This document shows, piece by piece, positions 15,267 to 23,799 of a stretch of DNA of 27,635 bases. The position numbers were made by a program, and so were the translations under genes. The notes beneath the pieces are model-generated. The model ran no database searches and was not told the origin of the DNA. It saw nothing but the letters and a program-made list of their open reading frames with translations. Source of the stretch: Lichenicola sp964247735 (GTDB lineage Bacteria > Pseudomonadota > Alphaproteobacteria > Acetobacterales > Acetobacteraceae). Every line of letters begins with the position of its first letter. Within the stretch, counting starts at the first letter, position 1. The DNA is taken from assembly GCA_964247735.1 (NCBI GenBank), contig CAXTVS010000044.1:1-27635 (forward strand), written 5' to 3'.

Positions 15267-17544
15267 CGGGACACCCAAGGGGCTGCGCGAGCCGAGCCTG
15301 GACGGACCGTTCGGGCCGGGCATCGACCGGGTCGACGGCCGCCTGAAGGTGACGGGTGCCGCGCCCTACGCGTACGAGTACGGCGGCGCGGAGTATCATG
15401 GTCCTGAGCCGCTGGTCGGCTACCTCGTGCCGGCGACCATCGCCACCGGGCGGGTGGTGTCAATCGATGACACCATCGCCAGCCGTGCCCCCGGGGTGCG
15501 GCTGATCCTGACCCACGCCAATGCGCCGCCGCAGGCGCCGTGGGGCCCGCTGGTGGCGCAGGATCGGTTCGCGCGGGCGCAGCCGGTGCTGGGCGACGAC
15601 CGGGTCAGGCACTACGGCGAGCCGGTCGCCTTCGTGGTCGCCGACACCTTCGAGCAGGCGCGTGCGGCCGCGATGGCGCTGGTGATCCACTACGAGGCGG
15701 ACGCGCCGCAGGCCGACCTCCGGCGGCACCTGGACCAGGCCAAGGTGCTGTCCAAGATGGATGGCGGCGAAAGCCCGGTCAGCGACGTCGGCGACTCGGC
15801 CAAGGCGTTCGCGGCGGCGCCGGTGAAGATCGACGTGCGCTACGACACCGACTACCAGAACCACGCCCAGATGGAGCCGCATGCCAGCCTGGCGGTGTGG
15901 GACGGGCCGAAGCTGACGATCTGGTGCTCGTCGCAGATGGTGGACAGCCACCAGAGCGGCGTGGCGGCGACGCTGCAGATGTCGAAGAGCAACGTCCGGA
16001 CCGTCAGCCGCTACATCGGCGGCGGGTTCGGCGGCAAGCTGCCGTACTACGCGGACCAGATCCTGGCGGCCCTGGCGGCGAAGCGGCTCGATCATCCAGT
16101 GAAGGTGGCGCTGACCCGGCAGCAGATGTTCCACGTCACCAGCCACCGGACGCAGACGTTCCAGCACCTCCAGCTGGGCGCAGGCCGGGATGGCGCCTTG
16201 CAGTCGATGAACCACGAGGCGTGGGTGCAGACCGCCCGCTACGACAACTTCGTCGAGAACGTGGCGCAGCCGACGAGGGGACTGTACGCCTCGCCCAACA
16301 TCACCACCCTGCACAAGGTGGCGAAGCTCGACCTGCCGCAGTCGGACTCGATGCGGGCGCCGGGCGACGCGCCCGGCTCGCTGGGGCTGGAATGCGCCAT
16401 GGACGAGCTGGCGGAGCAGCTGGGCATGGACCCGGTCAGCTTGCGCCTGAAGAACGACACCCTGGTGCATCCGACCAGCCACCAGCCCTACACGACGCGC
16501 AAGCTGGTGGACTGCCTGAAGGCGGGTGCCGCGCAGTTCGGATGGGACCGGCGGCCGACCAAGCCCGGCACGGTCCGGGATGGGGAATGGCTGATCGGTT
16601 ACGGCATGGCATCCGCATATCGGGGCAACATGCTGCGCGACGCGTCGGCCGAGGTGACGCTGGGCGCGGACGGCGTGCTGGTGGTGCGGCTCGCCATGAC
16701 CGACATCGGCACCGGGACATACACGGTGCTGACGCAGATCGCAGCGGAAAGCGTGGGCCTGCCGGTGGAGAAGGTGCGGGTGCTGATGGGCGACACCAGC
16801 TTCCCGCCGACTGCCGGCTCCGGCGGCTCGTTCGGAGCGGAAACCTCGGGCTCCGCGGTGTTCCGGGCCTGCGAGGCGTTGCGTGGCCGCCTGGCGGAGG
16901 CGGCGGTGGCCGACGCGCGCTCGCCGCTGCACGGCGCGGACATGACGCGGATCGCGTTCGAGGGCGGCCGGATCTCGGCGGGGGACACGGGGGAGGAGCT
17001 GGGCGTGTTGGCGGGACGGATCTCGCCGGACGGGGTGGTGGCGCAGGGCAAGGTGTCCAAGACCGAGAAGCCGCAGGGCAAGGCGGAGGCCTCGTTCGGT
17101 GCGCACTTCGCCGAGGTCGGTGTCAACATGGTCACCGGCGAGGTGCGCATGCGCCGCATGGTGGGCGTGTTCTCGGTCGCCCGGGTGCTGAACGCGAAGA
17201 CGCTGCGCTCGCAGCTGCTGGGCGGCATGATCTGGGGGCTGAGCGGCGCGCTGATCGAGGGCAACGAGGTCGACGTGCGGCAGGGCTTCTTCGCCAACCA
17301 CGACCTCGCCAACTACCACGTGCCGATCCAGGCCGACGTGGGCGCAGTCGAGGTCACCGTGCTGGCGGAAGCCGACCCGGCGGTGAACCCGATCGGGGTG
17401 AAGGGCGCCGGCGAGCTGGGGATCTGCGGATCGGGGGCTGCGGTGGCGAACGCGGTCTACAACGCGACCGGCGTGCGGATGCGCAGCTTTCCGATCACCC
17501 CGGACAAGCTGCTGCCGCACCTGCCGCCGGTGCTGTCGGTCTGA
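15259..17544 (+). CDS. paoC: Aldehyde oxidoreductase, molybdopterin-binding subunit (PaoC/YagR-like)
   Basis: A 761-residue catalytic subunit carrying the molybdenum cofactor. The order is an N-terminal hammerhead domain (residues about 25-150), the first Moco-binding domain with MEPHASLAVW (205-214) and the GGGFGGK loop (254-260), then RAPGDAPG. The C-terminal domain has GVKGAGELG, in which E719 is the catalytic base conserved across the xanthine oxidase family. ATG 15259 is chosen because it has GGAG upstream (15247-15250) and the usual N-terminus; the longer frame is only coding sequence of the previous gene. There is no signal of its own, so export must rely on the 2Fe-2S subunit. No XdhC/PaoD-type Moco chaperone gene lies next to it. 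Confidence 0.92.
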   Translation: MADGTPKGLREPSLDGPFGPGIDRVDGRLKVTGAAPYAYEYGGAEYHGPEPLVGYLVPATIATGRVVSIDDTIASRAPGVRLILTHANAPPQAPWGPLVAQDRFARAQPVLGDDRVRHYGEPVAFVVADTFEQARAAAMALVIHYEADAPQADLRRHLDQAKVLSKMDGGESPVSDVGDSAKAFAAAPVKIDVRYDTDYQNHAQMEPHASLAVWDGPKLTIWCSSQMVDSHQSGVAATLQMSKSNVRTVSRYIGGGFGGKLPYYADQILAALAAKRLDHPVKVALTRQQMFHVTSHRTQTFQHLQLGAGRDGALQSMNHEAWVQTARYDNFVENVAQPTRGLYASPNITTLHKVAKLDLPQSDSMRAPGDAPGSLGLECAMDELAEQLGMDPVSLRLKNDTLVHPTSHQPYTTRKLVDCLKAGAAQFGWDRRPTKPGTVRDGEWLIGYGMASAYRGNMLRDASAEVTLGADGVLVVRLAMTDIGTGTYTVLTQIAAESVGLPVEKVRVLMGDTSFPPTAGSGGSFGAETSGSAVFRACEALRGRLAEAAVADARSPLHGADMTRIAFEGGRISAGDTGEELGVLAGRISPDGVVAQGKVSKTEKPQGKAEASFGAHFAEVGVNMVTGEVRMRRMVGVFSVARVLNAKTLRSQLLGGMIWGLSGALIEGNEVDVRQGFFANHDLANYHVPIQADVGAVEVTVLAEADPAVNPIGVKGAGELGICGSGAAVANAVYNATGVRMRSFPITPDKLLPHLPPVLSV

Positions 17545-17622
17545 ACATCGTGATGAGGACGTTAACCATTCGACACGCACGGTCCGTTGCGCGTCGGCAG
17601 GTCGTCTGGTCTGATCGGCGCG

Positions 17623-18258
17623 ATGGACAGGCTCAGCCCCTTTCAGGATGCGGAACCGGAGATCCCGGGATCCGGCGGCACGTCGGCGGCACGCACGACG
17701 CTGTATGCGACCCTCGCCCTGATGCTGGCGGCCGGCGGCTGGGTCCGCTTCAACGACCGGATCGCGACGGTAGCGCCCGGTCTCGCCGCGCCGGCGGCGG
17801 GAGTGGCCCAGGAGGCGAAGGGGACTCCACCGGCGGAGCGGCTGATGGAGCTGGGACTGGTGCCACGTGGCGCGGAGCAGGCGGCCGTTGCCGGCCTTGG
17901 GCTGGCCGCGTCCGACGCAGCCGCGATGCAGGACGCGCTGAAGCGCAACCGCCTGCGGCTGGTGCAGATGCCGTTGTTCGACGCTGGATCGTCCGCGCCG
18001 GACGGCACCGACACCGGGCGCGCGGTGCTGGTCAGTTCCGGCGGCTATAGCAGGCTGGTCAGGATCGGGCGGCAGCCGGTGGTGGTGACGCTGCCGATCG
18101 ACCGCGTCGGCACGGTCTCGTTCCGGGTGCCGGCGCGCGAGGTGGCGGCCTTGCCGGCGTCAGGACTCGGCATCGGCGCGCTGACGTCGACAGGTCCGGT
18201 GCAGTTGCCCGATCTGGCCGAAGGGCAGGAGCTCGAGGTCGAGGTGGTGGCGCAATGA
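17623..18258 (+). CDS. Unknown single-pass membrane protein, first gene of an AAA+ cassette
   Basis: About 211 residues, not recognised. One N-terminal hydrophobic segment (LYATLALMLAAGGWV, about 27-41) precedes a region predicted to be outside the cytoplasm: an Ala/Gly-rich linker, a helical stretch around 70-115, and a beta-rich C-terminal part (AVLVSSGGYSRLVRIGRQPV, then VVTLPIDRVGTVSFRVP). It has no cysteines and no catalytic motif. ATG 17623 is preferred over TTG 17587 because the latter adds an unlikely leader; neither has a good Shine-Dalgarno. The stop overlaps the AAA+ gene start by 4 bp (ATGA), which indicates translational coupling and a shared function. Confidence 0.6.
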   Translation: MDRLSPFQDAEPEIPGSGGTSAARTTLYATLALMLAAGGWVRFNDRIATVAPGLAAPAAGVAQEAKGTPPAERLMELGLVPRGAEQAAVAGLGLAASDAAAMQDALKRNRLRLVQMPLFDAGSSAPDGTDTGRAVLVSSGGYSRLVRIGRQPVVVTLPIDRVGTVSFRVPAREVAALPASGLGIGALTSTGPVQLPDLAEGQELEVEVVAQ

Positions 18259-19586
18259 AACGCCTGATGTCGGGCGCGACCCGCCTGATGCCGGTGATGA
18301 TGCTGGCGTTCCTGACGCTGGCAATCGTGCAGATCCTGATGCAGCTGCACGTGTCGCCCACGCATCTTCTCGACGTCGTGCTATCCTGGATCACCCGGCT
18401 CGGCCCGCTCTATGTCGGTGGCGGAGCACTGCTCTGGGGTCTGGTGCTCGGCGGCATCGGCTACGAGTGGCGTGCCGGCGTCCTTGAGCGGCGGGAACGA
18501 CGGGCCGGTCTCGGATCTCGTGCCGCCTGGACGCGACGCAGGAAGCGGGGATGGATGATGGACGTGCTGGCTCGCCTGACCAATCGCGACGCGCTTGAGG
18601 AGATGCTGTCGAAGCAGGAGAAGGCGACGGTGATCGACGCGGTGGCGCTGTCGGCGACGTTGCGCTCGCAGGTGATCGGGCAGGACCAGGTATGCGAGGA
18701 CGTGGCGCAGCAGCTGCGCCGCCGCCTGGCGCTGCAGGTGCGCGGCAAGCCGGTGGGCATCTTCCTGCTGGCGGGGCCGCCCGGCACCGGCAAGACCTAC
18801 CTCGCCAAGAGGCTGGCCGGGGCACTCGGGCGCAAGCTGCTGCACTTCGACATGACGCAGATGAGCGCGCCGCACGCCGCGACCCAGCTGTTCGGGTCCC
18901 CGAAGGGCTATGTCGGGTCGGACAGCTACGGTAAGTTGACCGGCGGCCTGAAGGAGACGCCGGACGCGGTGGTGCTGCTCGACGAGATCGAGAAGGCGCA
19001 TCCGGACGTGTTCAAGAAGTTCCTGAGCGCGTGGAACGACGGCCACGTCACCGAGGCATCGGTGGGAGCACAGGTCTCGACCACGCGGGCGATCTTCGTG
19101 CTGACCTCCAACATCGCCACCGACGCGCTGAGCGAGATCGCGGATCGGTTCGCGGGCGATCCGGAAGCGATGCGCCAGGCCTCGGTGGACGCGCTGCGCA
19201 TGGCCGGCTTCGCGCCGGAGGTGCTGAACCGGCTCGACCGCATCTTCGTGTTCCGGGCGCTCGGCGGGCTGGATGTGGCGCGGGTGGCGGCGCTGGAGAT
19301 CGAGGCGATGATCGCGAGCTACGGGCTCGACATCGCCGTCGGCGGCATCGACCCGGCGCTTCTGTTCGAGGTGATGCAGAAGCAGGATCGGCTGGGTCAG
19401 GGCGCCAGCGCCCGGGACCTGGTGCGCTCGATCGAGGAGATGGTCAGCGACGGGCTGATCGAGGCCAGGCAGCAGGGTGCGCGCCGGGTGCGGCTGGAGA
19501 AGGGCCATGATGGCATCGTGACGCGGATTGCGGACGTCAAGGCACCGGATCGCGAGGCGCCGGCGGCGCTGGCGGCAGGACGCTGA
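18255..19586 (+). CDS. Membrane-anchored Clp/HSP100-type AAA+ ATPase
   Basis: A 443-residue protein with two N-terminal transmembrane helices (about 11-29 and 50-70), a basic linker (78-99), and a single AAA+ module most like the D2 ring of ClpA/ClpB. Seen motifs are Walker A GPPGTGKT (174-181), pore loop GYVG (218-221), Walker B VVLLDEIEKAH (239-249), sensor-1 TSN (284-286), arginine finger R326 in LNRLDR, and sensor-2 R387 in GASARDLVRSI. The substrate-gripping pore tyrosine and complete ATPase motifs indicate an active protein-threading ring tethered to the inner membrane. It lacks the Clp N-domain, the D1 ring and any IGF/IGL ClpP-docking loop, so it is neither ordinary ClpA, ClpB or ClpX nor T6SS ClpV. 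It is coupled to the upstream gene by a 4-bp overlap. Confidence 0.85.
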   Translation: MKRLMSGATRLMPVMMLAFLTLAIVQILMQLHVSPTHLLDVVLSWITRLGPLYVGGGALLWGLVLGGIGYEWRAGVLERRERRAGLGSRAAWTRRRKRGWMMDVLARLTNRDALEEMLSKQEKATVIDAVALSATLRSQVIGQDQVCEDVAQQLRRRLALQVRGKPVGIFLLAGPPGTGKTYLAKRLAGALGRKLLHFDMTQMSAPHAATQLFGSPKGYVGSDSYGKLTGGLKETPDAVVLLDEIEKAHPDVFKKFLSAWNDGHVTEASVGAQVSTTRAIFVLTSNIATDALSEIADRFAGDPEAMRQASVDALRMAGFAPEVLNRLDRIFVFRALGGLDVARVAALEIEAMIASYGLDIAVGGIDPALLFEVMQKQDRLGQGASARDLVRSIEEMVSDGLIEARQQGARRVRLEKGHDGIVTRIADVKAPDREAPAALAAGR

Positions 19587-19620
19587 GCGGCCGCGGCCCG
19601 GGTTCTGCTGGGATCGCCAC

Positions 19621-20454
19621 GTGTCGGTGATCGGTCGGCTCTGGCGGCGGGCGCCGGCCTGGCGCGCCTGCGTGGTGACGGCAGTGGTGTTCACCGGGAT
19701 GGCGGCGATGTTCCCGCCGGTGGTGCCGCACCTGCCGCCGCTGCGCTGGGGGAAGGGAGCCGAGGCGATGGCCGGCGCGGTGACTGCGCACTTCCATCCG
19801 CAATCCGCTTCCGCTCCGCCTGACAACGAGGCGTTCTGGCACGTGCTCCCGCCGGACACGCCGGGGCAGCAGGGCATCATCCACTACGCCGGACGGTTGC
19901 TGCCTTTGCCCGCCGGGATCTGGCACGAACTGGTCGTTGTCCGGGCCGGCGCCGAGCCGAGTCAGGTCGCGCTGTTCGACCGGGTGTCGAACAACCACCT
20001 GACCGGGCTGGTGCTGGTGGCGGCACCCGGCGTGATGAGCGGCGCGACGGGAACGGTCGGGGTGCCGCCGATCTGCCATGATCCCGACCAGCTGGCGGGC
20101 TCCGTCGCTCCGGTCCTGCCCGGACAAAGCCCGCTGACCCACGAGTGCTGGGCCATCGCGCCGATGGACATGCGGGCCGTCGCTGCCGCGCCGGCGGAGG
20201 GCATCCTGCCGCGCGGGCTGGCGCGGCTGGGCGAGCTGCACGTCTCGGTGCCGGATCAGATGCTTGCCACCACCTTCATGCGCTCGGACGACAACGGCTG
20301 GCAGGTCGCGCGGGTCATGCTCGTGGATCACGGCGGCCCGATCCGCAAGCTTCAGGATTGGGCGACGCGGTTCCAGGTGCCGATGCACAAGGGGTACGAC
20401 GGCACGCTGGTGGCTGCCGACCTGCCGCCGGCGGTGGCGCGGGATCCGGGATAA
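19621..20454 (+). CDS. Unknown N-terminally anchored or exported protein, third gene of the AAA+ cassette
   Basis: About 277 residues from GTG 19621, not recognised. After a basic start (GRLWRRAPAWR) there is one hydrophobic segment (about 16-35, ACVVTAVVFTGMAAMF), which acts as a signal anchor or uncleaved signal. The remaining roughly 240 residues are predicted to be periplasmic, with blocks such as AFWHVLPPDTPG, HYAGRLLPLPAGIWHELVVV, PPICHDPDQL and HECWAIAPMDMRA. The two cysteines in the last two blocks could form a disulfide. No protease or hydrolase triad is evident. It lies 34 bp after the AAA+ gene on the same strand, so it probably belongs to the same operon. The open frame continues further upstream, but the GTG gives the only sensible N-terminus. 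Confidence 0.65.
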   Translation: MSVIGRLWRRAPAWRACVVTAVVFTGMAAMFPPVVPHLPPLRWGKGAEAMAGAVTAHFHPQSASAPPDNEAFWHVLPPDTPGQQGIIHYAGRLLPLPAGIWHELVVVRAGAEPSQVALFDRVSNNHLTGLVLVAAPGVMSGATGTVGVPPICHDPDQLAGSVAPVLPGQSPLTHECWAIAPMDMRAVAAAPAEGILPRGLARLGELHVSVPDQMLATTFMRSDDNGWQVARVMLVDHGGPIRKLQDWATRFQVPMHKGYDGTLVAADLPPAVARDPG

Positions 20455-20695
20455 ACGCGTCGGTCGGCGTTACCGGCGCTCCCGCGCGCTGCGGCGTTGG
20501 CTGGCATCCTCGGCCGCATCTTCCGCTTCGGCCTCACCGACAAGCTCTGAACGGCATGGGTGCCGCCCGGACCGGGCTGGCGACGGATGCGGGCCGGTGC
20601 CGGAGGGAAAGAGCTGGTCCAGGCGGACCGGCATCGCGTCCTGCTGAGGTTGCCTGGAACAAGGCATGCGGACCGCGGAACCGGACGCCTTCGGC

Positions 20696-21475
20696 TCAGT
20701 CCAGGGTCACGACCAGGGGAACATGGTCGGATGGCTGAGGCCGGTCGCGCTCGGCGCGGTCGGGAGTGGCGGCAATCAGCCGTTCGGCGAGGCGAGGAGA
20801 GACCAGGGCGTGGTCGATGCGCAGGCCGAGGTCGCGCGGCCAGCAGCCGGCCTGGTAGTCCCAGAAGGTGTAGACCGGACCGCGCGGGTGCAGGGCGCGG
20901 ACCGCGTCGGTCAGGCCGAGCCAGCGCAGCGCCTGGAACCGCTGCCGGGTTTCCGGACGCACGAGGGCATCGGCCGGGCCCACGGTGTTGGGGGCGAAGT
21001 CCTCGTCGGTGGGGCATACGTTGTAGTCGCCGGCGAGCATGAAATCGGTCTCAAGGCCGAGCAGGCTGCGGGCGTGCGCGATCAGCGCGTCCATCCAGGC
21101 CAGCTTGGCGGCGTAGCCGTCGGCGCCGCCGGAGTTGCCGTTGGGAAGGTAGAGGTTGCCGACGGTGAGGTCGCCGACGCGGACCTCCACGTAGCGGGCC
21201 TGGTGCTCGCCGGCCTCGGGCGGGGCAAGGCCGGGAAGGTGGCGGGCGGTGACGGCGACGGGCAGGCGGGCCAGGATGGCGACGCCGTTGTAGGCCTTCT
21301 GGCCGACCACCGTGCTGTCGTAGCCCAGGGCCCGGAACGCCTCGGCGGGAAAGGCGTGCGCCTCGCACTTGATCTCCTGCAGCAGCAGCAGGTCGGGAGC
21401 GTTGGCGTCCAGCCAGGACGCCACGTGGGCCTGCCGCTGCCGGATCGAGTTGACGTTCCAGGTGGCGATCTTCAC
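20696..21475 (-). CDS. xthA: Exodeoxyribonuclease III / AP endonuclease
   Basis: A 259-residue member of the exonuclease III (EEP) family, which cuts abasic sites in base-excision repair and removes 3' blocking groups. Motifs are WNVNSIRQR near the N-terminus, LLLLQEIKC with metal ligand E34, YNGVAIL, GDYNVCPTDED, and the C-terminal SDHVPLVV catalytic pair. The start is GTG 21475 (VKIATWNVNS), which places the first beta-strand at the N-terminus as in the family. The open frame extends upstream only because it overlaps erpA in another frame. It lies 34 bp after erpA and is probably co-transcribed with it. Confidence 0.94.
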   Translation of the reverse strand: MKIATWNVNSIRQRQAHVASWLDANAPDLLLLQEIKCEAHAFPAEAFRALGYDSTVVGQKAYNGVAILARLPVAVTARHLPGLAPPEAGEHQARYVEVRVGDLTVGNLYLPNGNSGGADGYAAKLAWMDALIAHARSLLGLETDFMLAGDYNVCPTDEDFAPNTVGPADALVRPETRQRFQALRWLGLTDAVRALHPRGPVYTFWDYQAGCWPRDLGLRIDHALVSPRLAERLIAATPDRAERDRPQPSDHVPLVVTLD

Positions 21476-21509
21476 GCGCGGCGGGTCCTGCAGCTCGGGC
21501 CGGCCGGTT

Positions 21510-21884
21510 TCAGTCGATCGAGAAGCTGGTGCCGCAACCGCAGGAGGAGGTGGCGTTCGGATTGCGCACGGTGAAGTGCGCACCCATCAGCGCGTCGCTG
21601 TAGTCGAGCTGCGCGCCGCCGAGCAGGTCGAGGCTGACCGGGTCGACCACCACCCGGGCGCGGCCGGCGGGGATGACGGCGTCGTCCGCGGCGGTCTCCG
21701 GGTCGAGCTTGAAGCTGTACTGGAACCCGCTGCAGCCGCCGGCGAGCACGGCGACGCGCAGCGCCTGGGCATCGGGGCCGGTGCTGCCAGGCTGACCGGA
21801 CACGATCTCGGCGATGCGGGCGGCGGCACGCTCGGAGACCGAGAAGGAGGAATCGGCACGGGGTGCGAGTGTCGCGGTGTCCAT
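21510..21884 (-). CDS. erpA: Iron-sulfur cluster insertion protein ErpA (A-type carrier)
   Basis: A 124-residue A-type Fe-S carrier that hands clusters to apo-proteins. The three invariant cysteines are present: C51 in LAGGCSGFQY, and C115 and C117 in SSCGCGTSFSID. The FxVxNPNA element (residues 104-111) precedes the last pair. The N-terminal extension is typical of alphaproteobacterial ErpA. Start ATG 21884 has no strong Shine-Dalgarno. It is divergent from argS across 105 bp that must hold both promoters, although I see no confident -35/-10 pairs. Distinguishing ErpA from IscA rests on gene neighbourhood (xthA, argS) more than on sequence. Confidence 0.9.
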   Translation of the reverse strand: MDTATLAPRADSSFSVSERAAARIAEIVSGQPGSTGPDAQALRVAVLAGGCSGFQYSFKLDPETAADDAVIPAGRARVVVDPVSLDLLGGAQLDYSDALMGAHFTVRNPNATSSCGCGTSFSID

Positions 21885-21989
21885 GGGATACAGATAGCGT
21901 CTTCGCCGCGGTTCTTGAAGGTGCCGAACGATTGACGGACCCGGCGGGAACGGGCTGAAACCCGGGACGCCACGCCCGAAGGGATCGCC

Positions 21990-23792
21990 ATGTCCGACAA
22001 CCTGTTCGCGTCCTACCGCGCCCGCGTGGTCGAGGCGCTGGCGCGGATCGTGCCGGACCTGCCGGCAGAGGTGGTGGCGCGAGTCGAGCTGACGCCGACA
22101 CGGGATCCGGCGCATGGCGACATGGCGACCAACGCGGCGCTGCTGGCGGCAAAGCCGGCGCGCCGCCGCCCGGCTGAGATCGCGGCGGCGCTGGCGGCGG
22201 AGCTCGGCGGCGTCGACGGCGTGGCGGCAGCGGTGCCGGCGGGACCGGGCTTCGTCAACATCACCCTCGAGCCCGATACCCTGCGCACGGTGCTCCCGGC
22301 GGTGCTCCAGGCCGGCGAGGCCTATGGCGACGGGACTGCCGGACGGGGCCTCGTGGTCAACGTCGAGTACGTGTCGGCCAACCCGACCGGGCCGATGCAT
22401 GTCGGGCATTGCCGCGGCGCCGTGGTCGGCGACGCGCTGGCCAACCTGCTGGTCAAGGCCGGGTTCGGAGTGGTCAAGGAGTACTACGTCAACGACGCCG
22501 GGGCGCAGGTGGCGGCACTCGCCTGGGCGGTCTACTGGCGCTACCTCGAGGCGCTCGGGACGCCCACCGGCGAGGCGGAGTTCGAGGCGCTGGTGCCGGG
22601 CGGGTTGCAGTATCGGGGCGAGTACCTCGTGCCGGTAGGGGTCGCGCTGGCGGACGCGCACGGGGCGGCGCTGGCCGGACCGGACCGGCGACCGGCGGCG
22701 CCGCCGTCCTGGTTCGACACGGTGCGGGAGTTCGCGCTCGACTGGATGATGCGCATGATCCGCGAGGACCTGGCGCAGCTCGGCGTGTCCCACGACGTGT
22801 TCACCTCCGAGCGCGCGATCCTGGGACGGGGCGCTGCGGACGAGGCGATCGGCCGGCTCGACGCGTCGGGGCTGCTCTACCAAGGGGTGCTGGAGCCGCC
22901 CAGGGGCAAGGTGATGGCGGACTGGGAGGCGCGGCCGCAGCTCCTGTTCCGGGCGACGCGGTTCGGCGACGACGTCGACCGGCCGCTGCGCAAGTCCGAC
23001 GGCAGCAACACCTACTTCGCCAACGACATCGGCTATCACGGCGACAAGATCGCGCGCGGCGCCGATGTCGTGGTCGACGTGCTGGGTGCGGACCATGGCG
23101 GCTACGTGTCGCGCATGCGGGCCGCGGTGGCGGCGATCGCGCCGTCCTACGCGCCGGGCCGGACGGTCGCGTTCGAGGCAGTGCTGTGCCAGATCGTGCA
23201 CGTGATCCAGAACGGCCAGCCGGTGCGGATGTCGAAGCGGGCCGGCACCTTCGTGACGTTGCGCGACCTGCTGGACGAGGTCGGCCGGGACGCGGTGCGC
23301 TTCACCATGCTGACGCGCAAGCCCGACGCGCAGATGGAGTTCGACCTCGACCTGGCGGTGGCGCAGACCCGGGACAACCCGGTGTTCTACGTGCAGTACG
23401 CCCATGCGCGCTGCCGGTCGGTGCTGCGCGCGGCCGCGGAGATGCCTGGCCTCGGCCCGGCCACGCCCGACGCGCTGGCGCGGGTGCCGCTCGACGCGCT
23501 CGATGCGGACGCCGAGCTGGCGCTGCTGCGTCGCCTGGCGCACTGGCCGCGGCTGGTCGAGGCGGCAGCGCTGGCGCGGGAGCCACACCGGATCGCGTTC
23601 TATCTCAACGATCTCGCCGGCGACTTTCATATGTTGTGGAACCTGGGCCGCGATGATGCGACGCTGCGCTTCCTGCAGGCGGACCAGCCGGAGGGGACGC
23701 GCGCCAGGCTGGCGCTGGTGGAGGCGACGGCCACCGTGATCCGGTCCGGGCTGTCGGTGCTGGGGGTGGAGCCGGTCGAGGAGATGCGGTGA
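21990..23792 (+). CDS. argS: Arginyl-tRNA synthetase
   Basis: A 600-residue class I aminoacyl-tRNA synthetase that charges tRNA-Arg. The N-terminal additional domain (residues 1-95) recognises the tRNA D-loop. The HIGH-type motif is HVGH (137-140) within SANPTGPMHVGHCRGAVVGD. The KMSKS counterpart is RMSKRAGT near residue 413. The C-terminal all-helical anticodon-binding domain (about 470-600) ends SGLSVLGVEPVEEMR. Start ATG 21990 has AAGGGA upstream. It is the first gene of an operon whose next gene starts 7 bp after the stop. Confidence 0.97.
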   Translation: MSDNLFASYRARVVEALARIVPDLPAEVVARVELTPTRDPAHGDMATNAALLAAKPARRRPAEIAAALAAELGGVDGVAAAVPAGPGFVNITLEPDTLRTVLPAVLQAGEAYGDGTAGRGLVVNVEYVSANPTGPMHVGHCRGAVVGDALANLLVKAGFGVVKEYYVNDAGAQVAALAWAVYWRYLEALGTPTGEAEFEALVPGGLQYRGEYLVPVGVALADAHGAALAGPDRRPAAPPSWFDTVREFALDWMMRMIREDLAQLGVSHDVFTSERAILGRGAADEAIGRLDASGLLYQGVLEPPRGKVMADWEARPQLLFRATRFGDDVDRPLRKSDGSNTYFANDIGYHGDKIARGADVVVDVLGADHGGYVSRMRAAVAAIAPSYAPGRTVAFEAVLCQIVHVIQNGQPVRMSKRAGTFVTLRDLLDEVGRDAVRFTMLTRKPDAQMEFDLDLAVAQTRDNPVFYVQYAHARCRSVLRAAAEMPGLGPATPDALARVPLDALDADAELALLRRLAHWPRLVEAAALAREPHRIAFYLNDLAGDFHMLWNLGRDDATLRFLQADQPEGTRARLALVEATATVIRSGLSVLGVEPVEEMR

Positions 23793-23799
23793 GGATGCG

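Noticed and set aside
15460..17580. Very long minus-strand open frame opposite the molybdopterin subunit gene, and similar ones opposite the M61 peptidase (11441-13531), argS (21510-24092) and nagZ/scpA (23605-26364)
   Set aside because: Translations are Arg/His/Pro-rich without recognisable domains. They are shadows caused by G/C-ending codons in the real genes on the other strand.
18255..19586. Assignment of the AAA+ ATPase as type VI secretion ClpV or housekeeping ClpB/ClpA
   Set aside because: It has only one AAA+ ring and N-terminal transmembrane helices, lacks the Clp N-domain, and no Tss genes are nearby.
20455..20695. Possible small genes, including a 65-residue minus-strand frame (20470-20667) and a short plus-strand frame ending GRIFRFGLTDKL
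   Set aside because: No ribosome-binding site, no convincing start codon, poor composition and no family resemblance. Best read as the spacer between two convergent transcripts.
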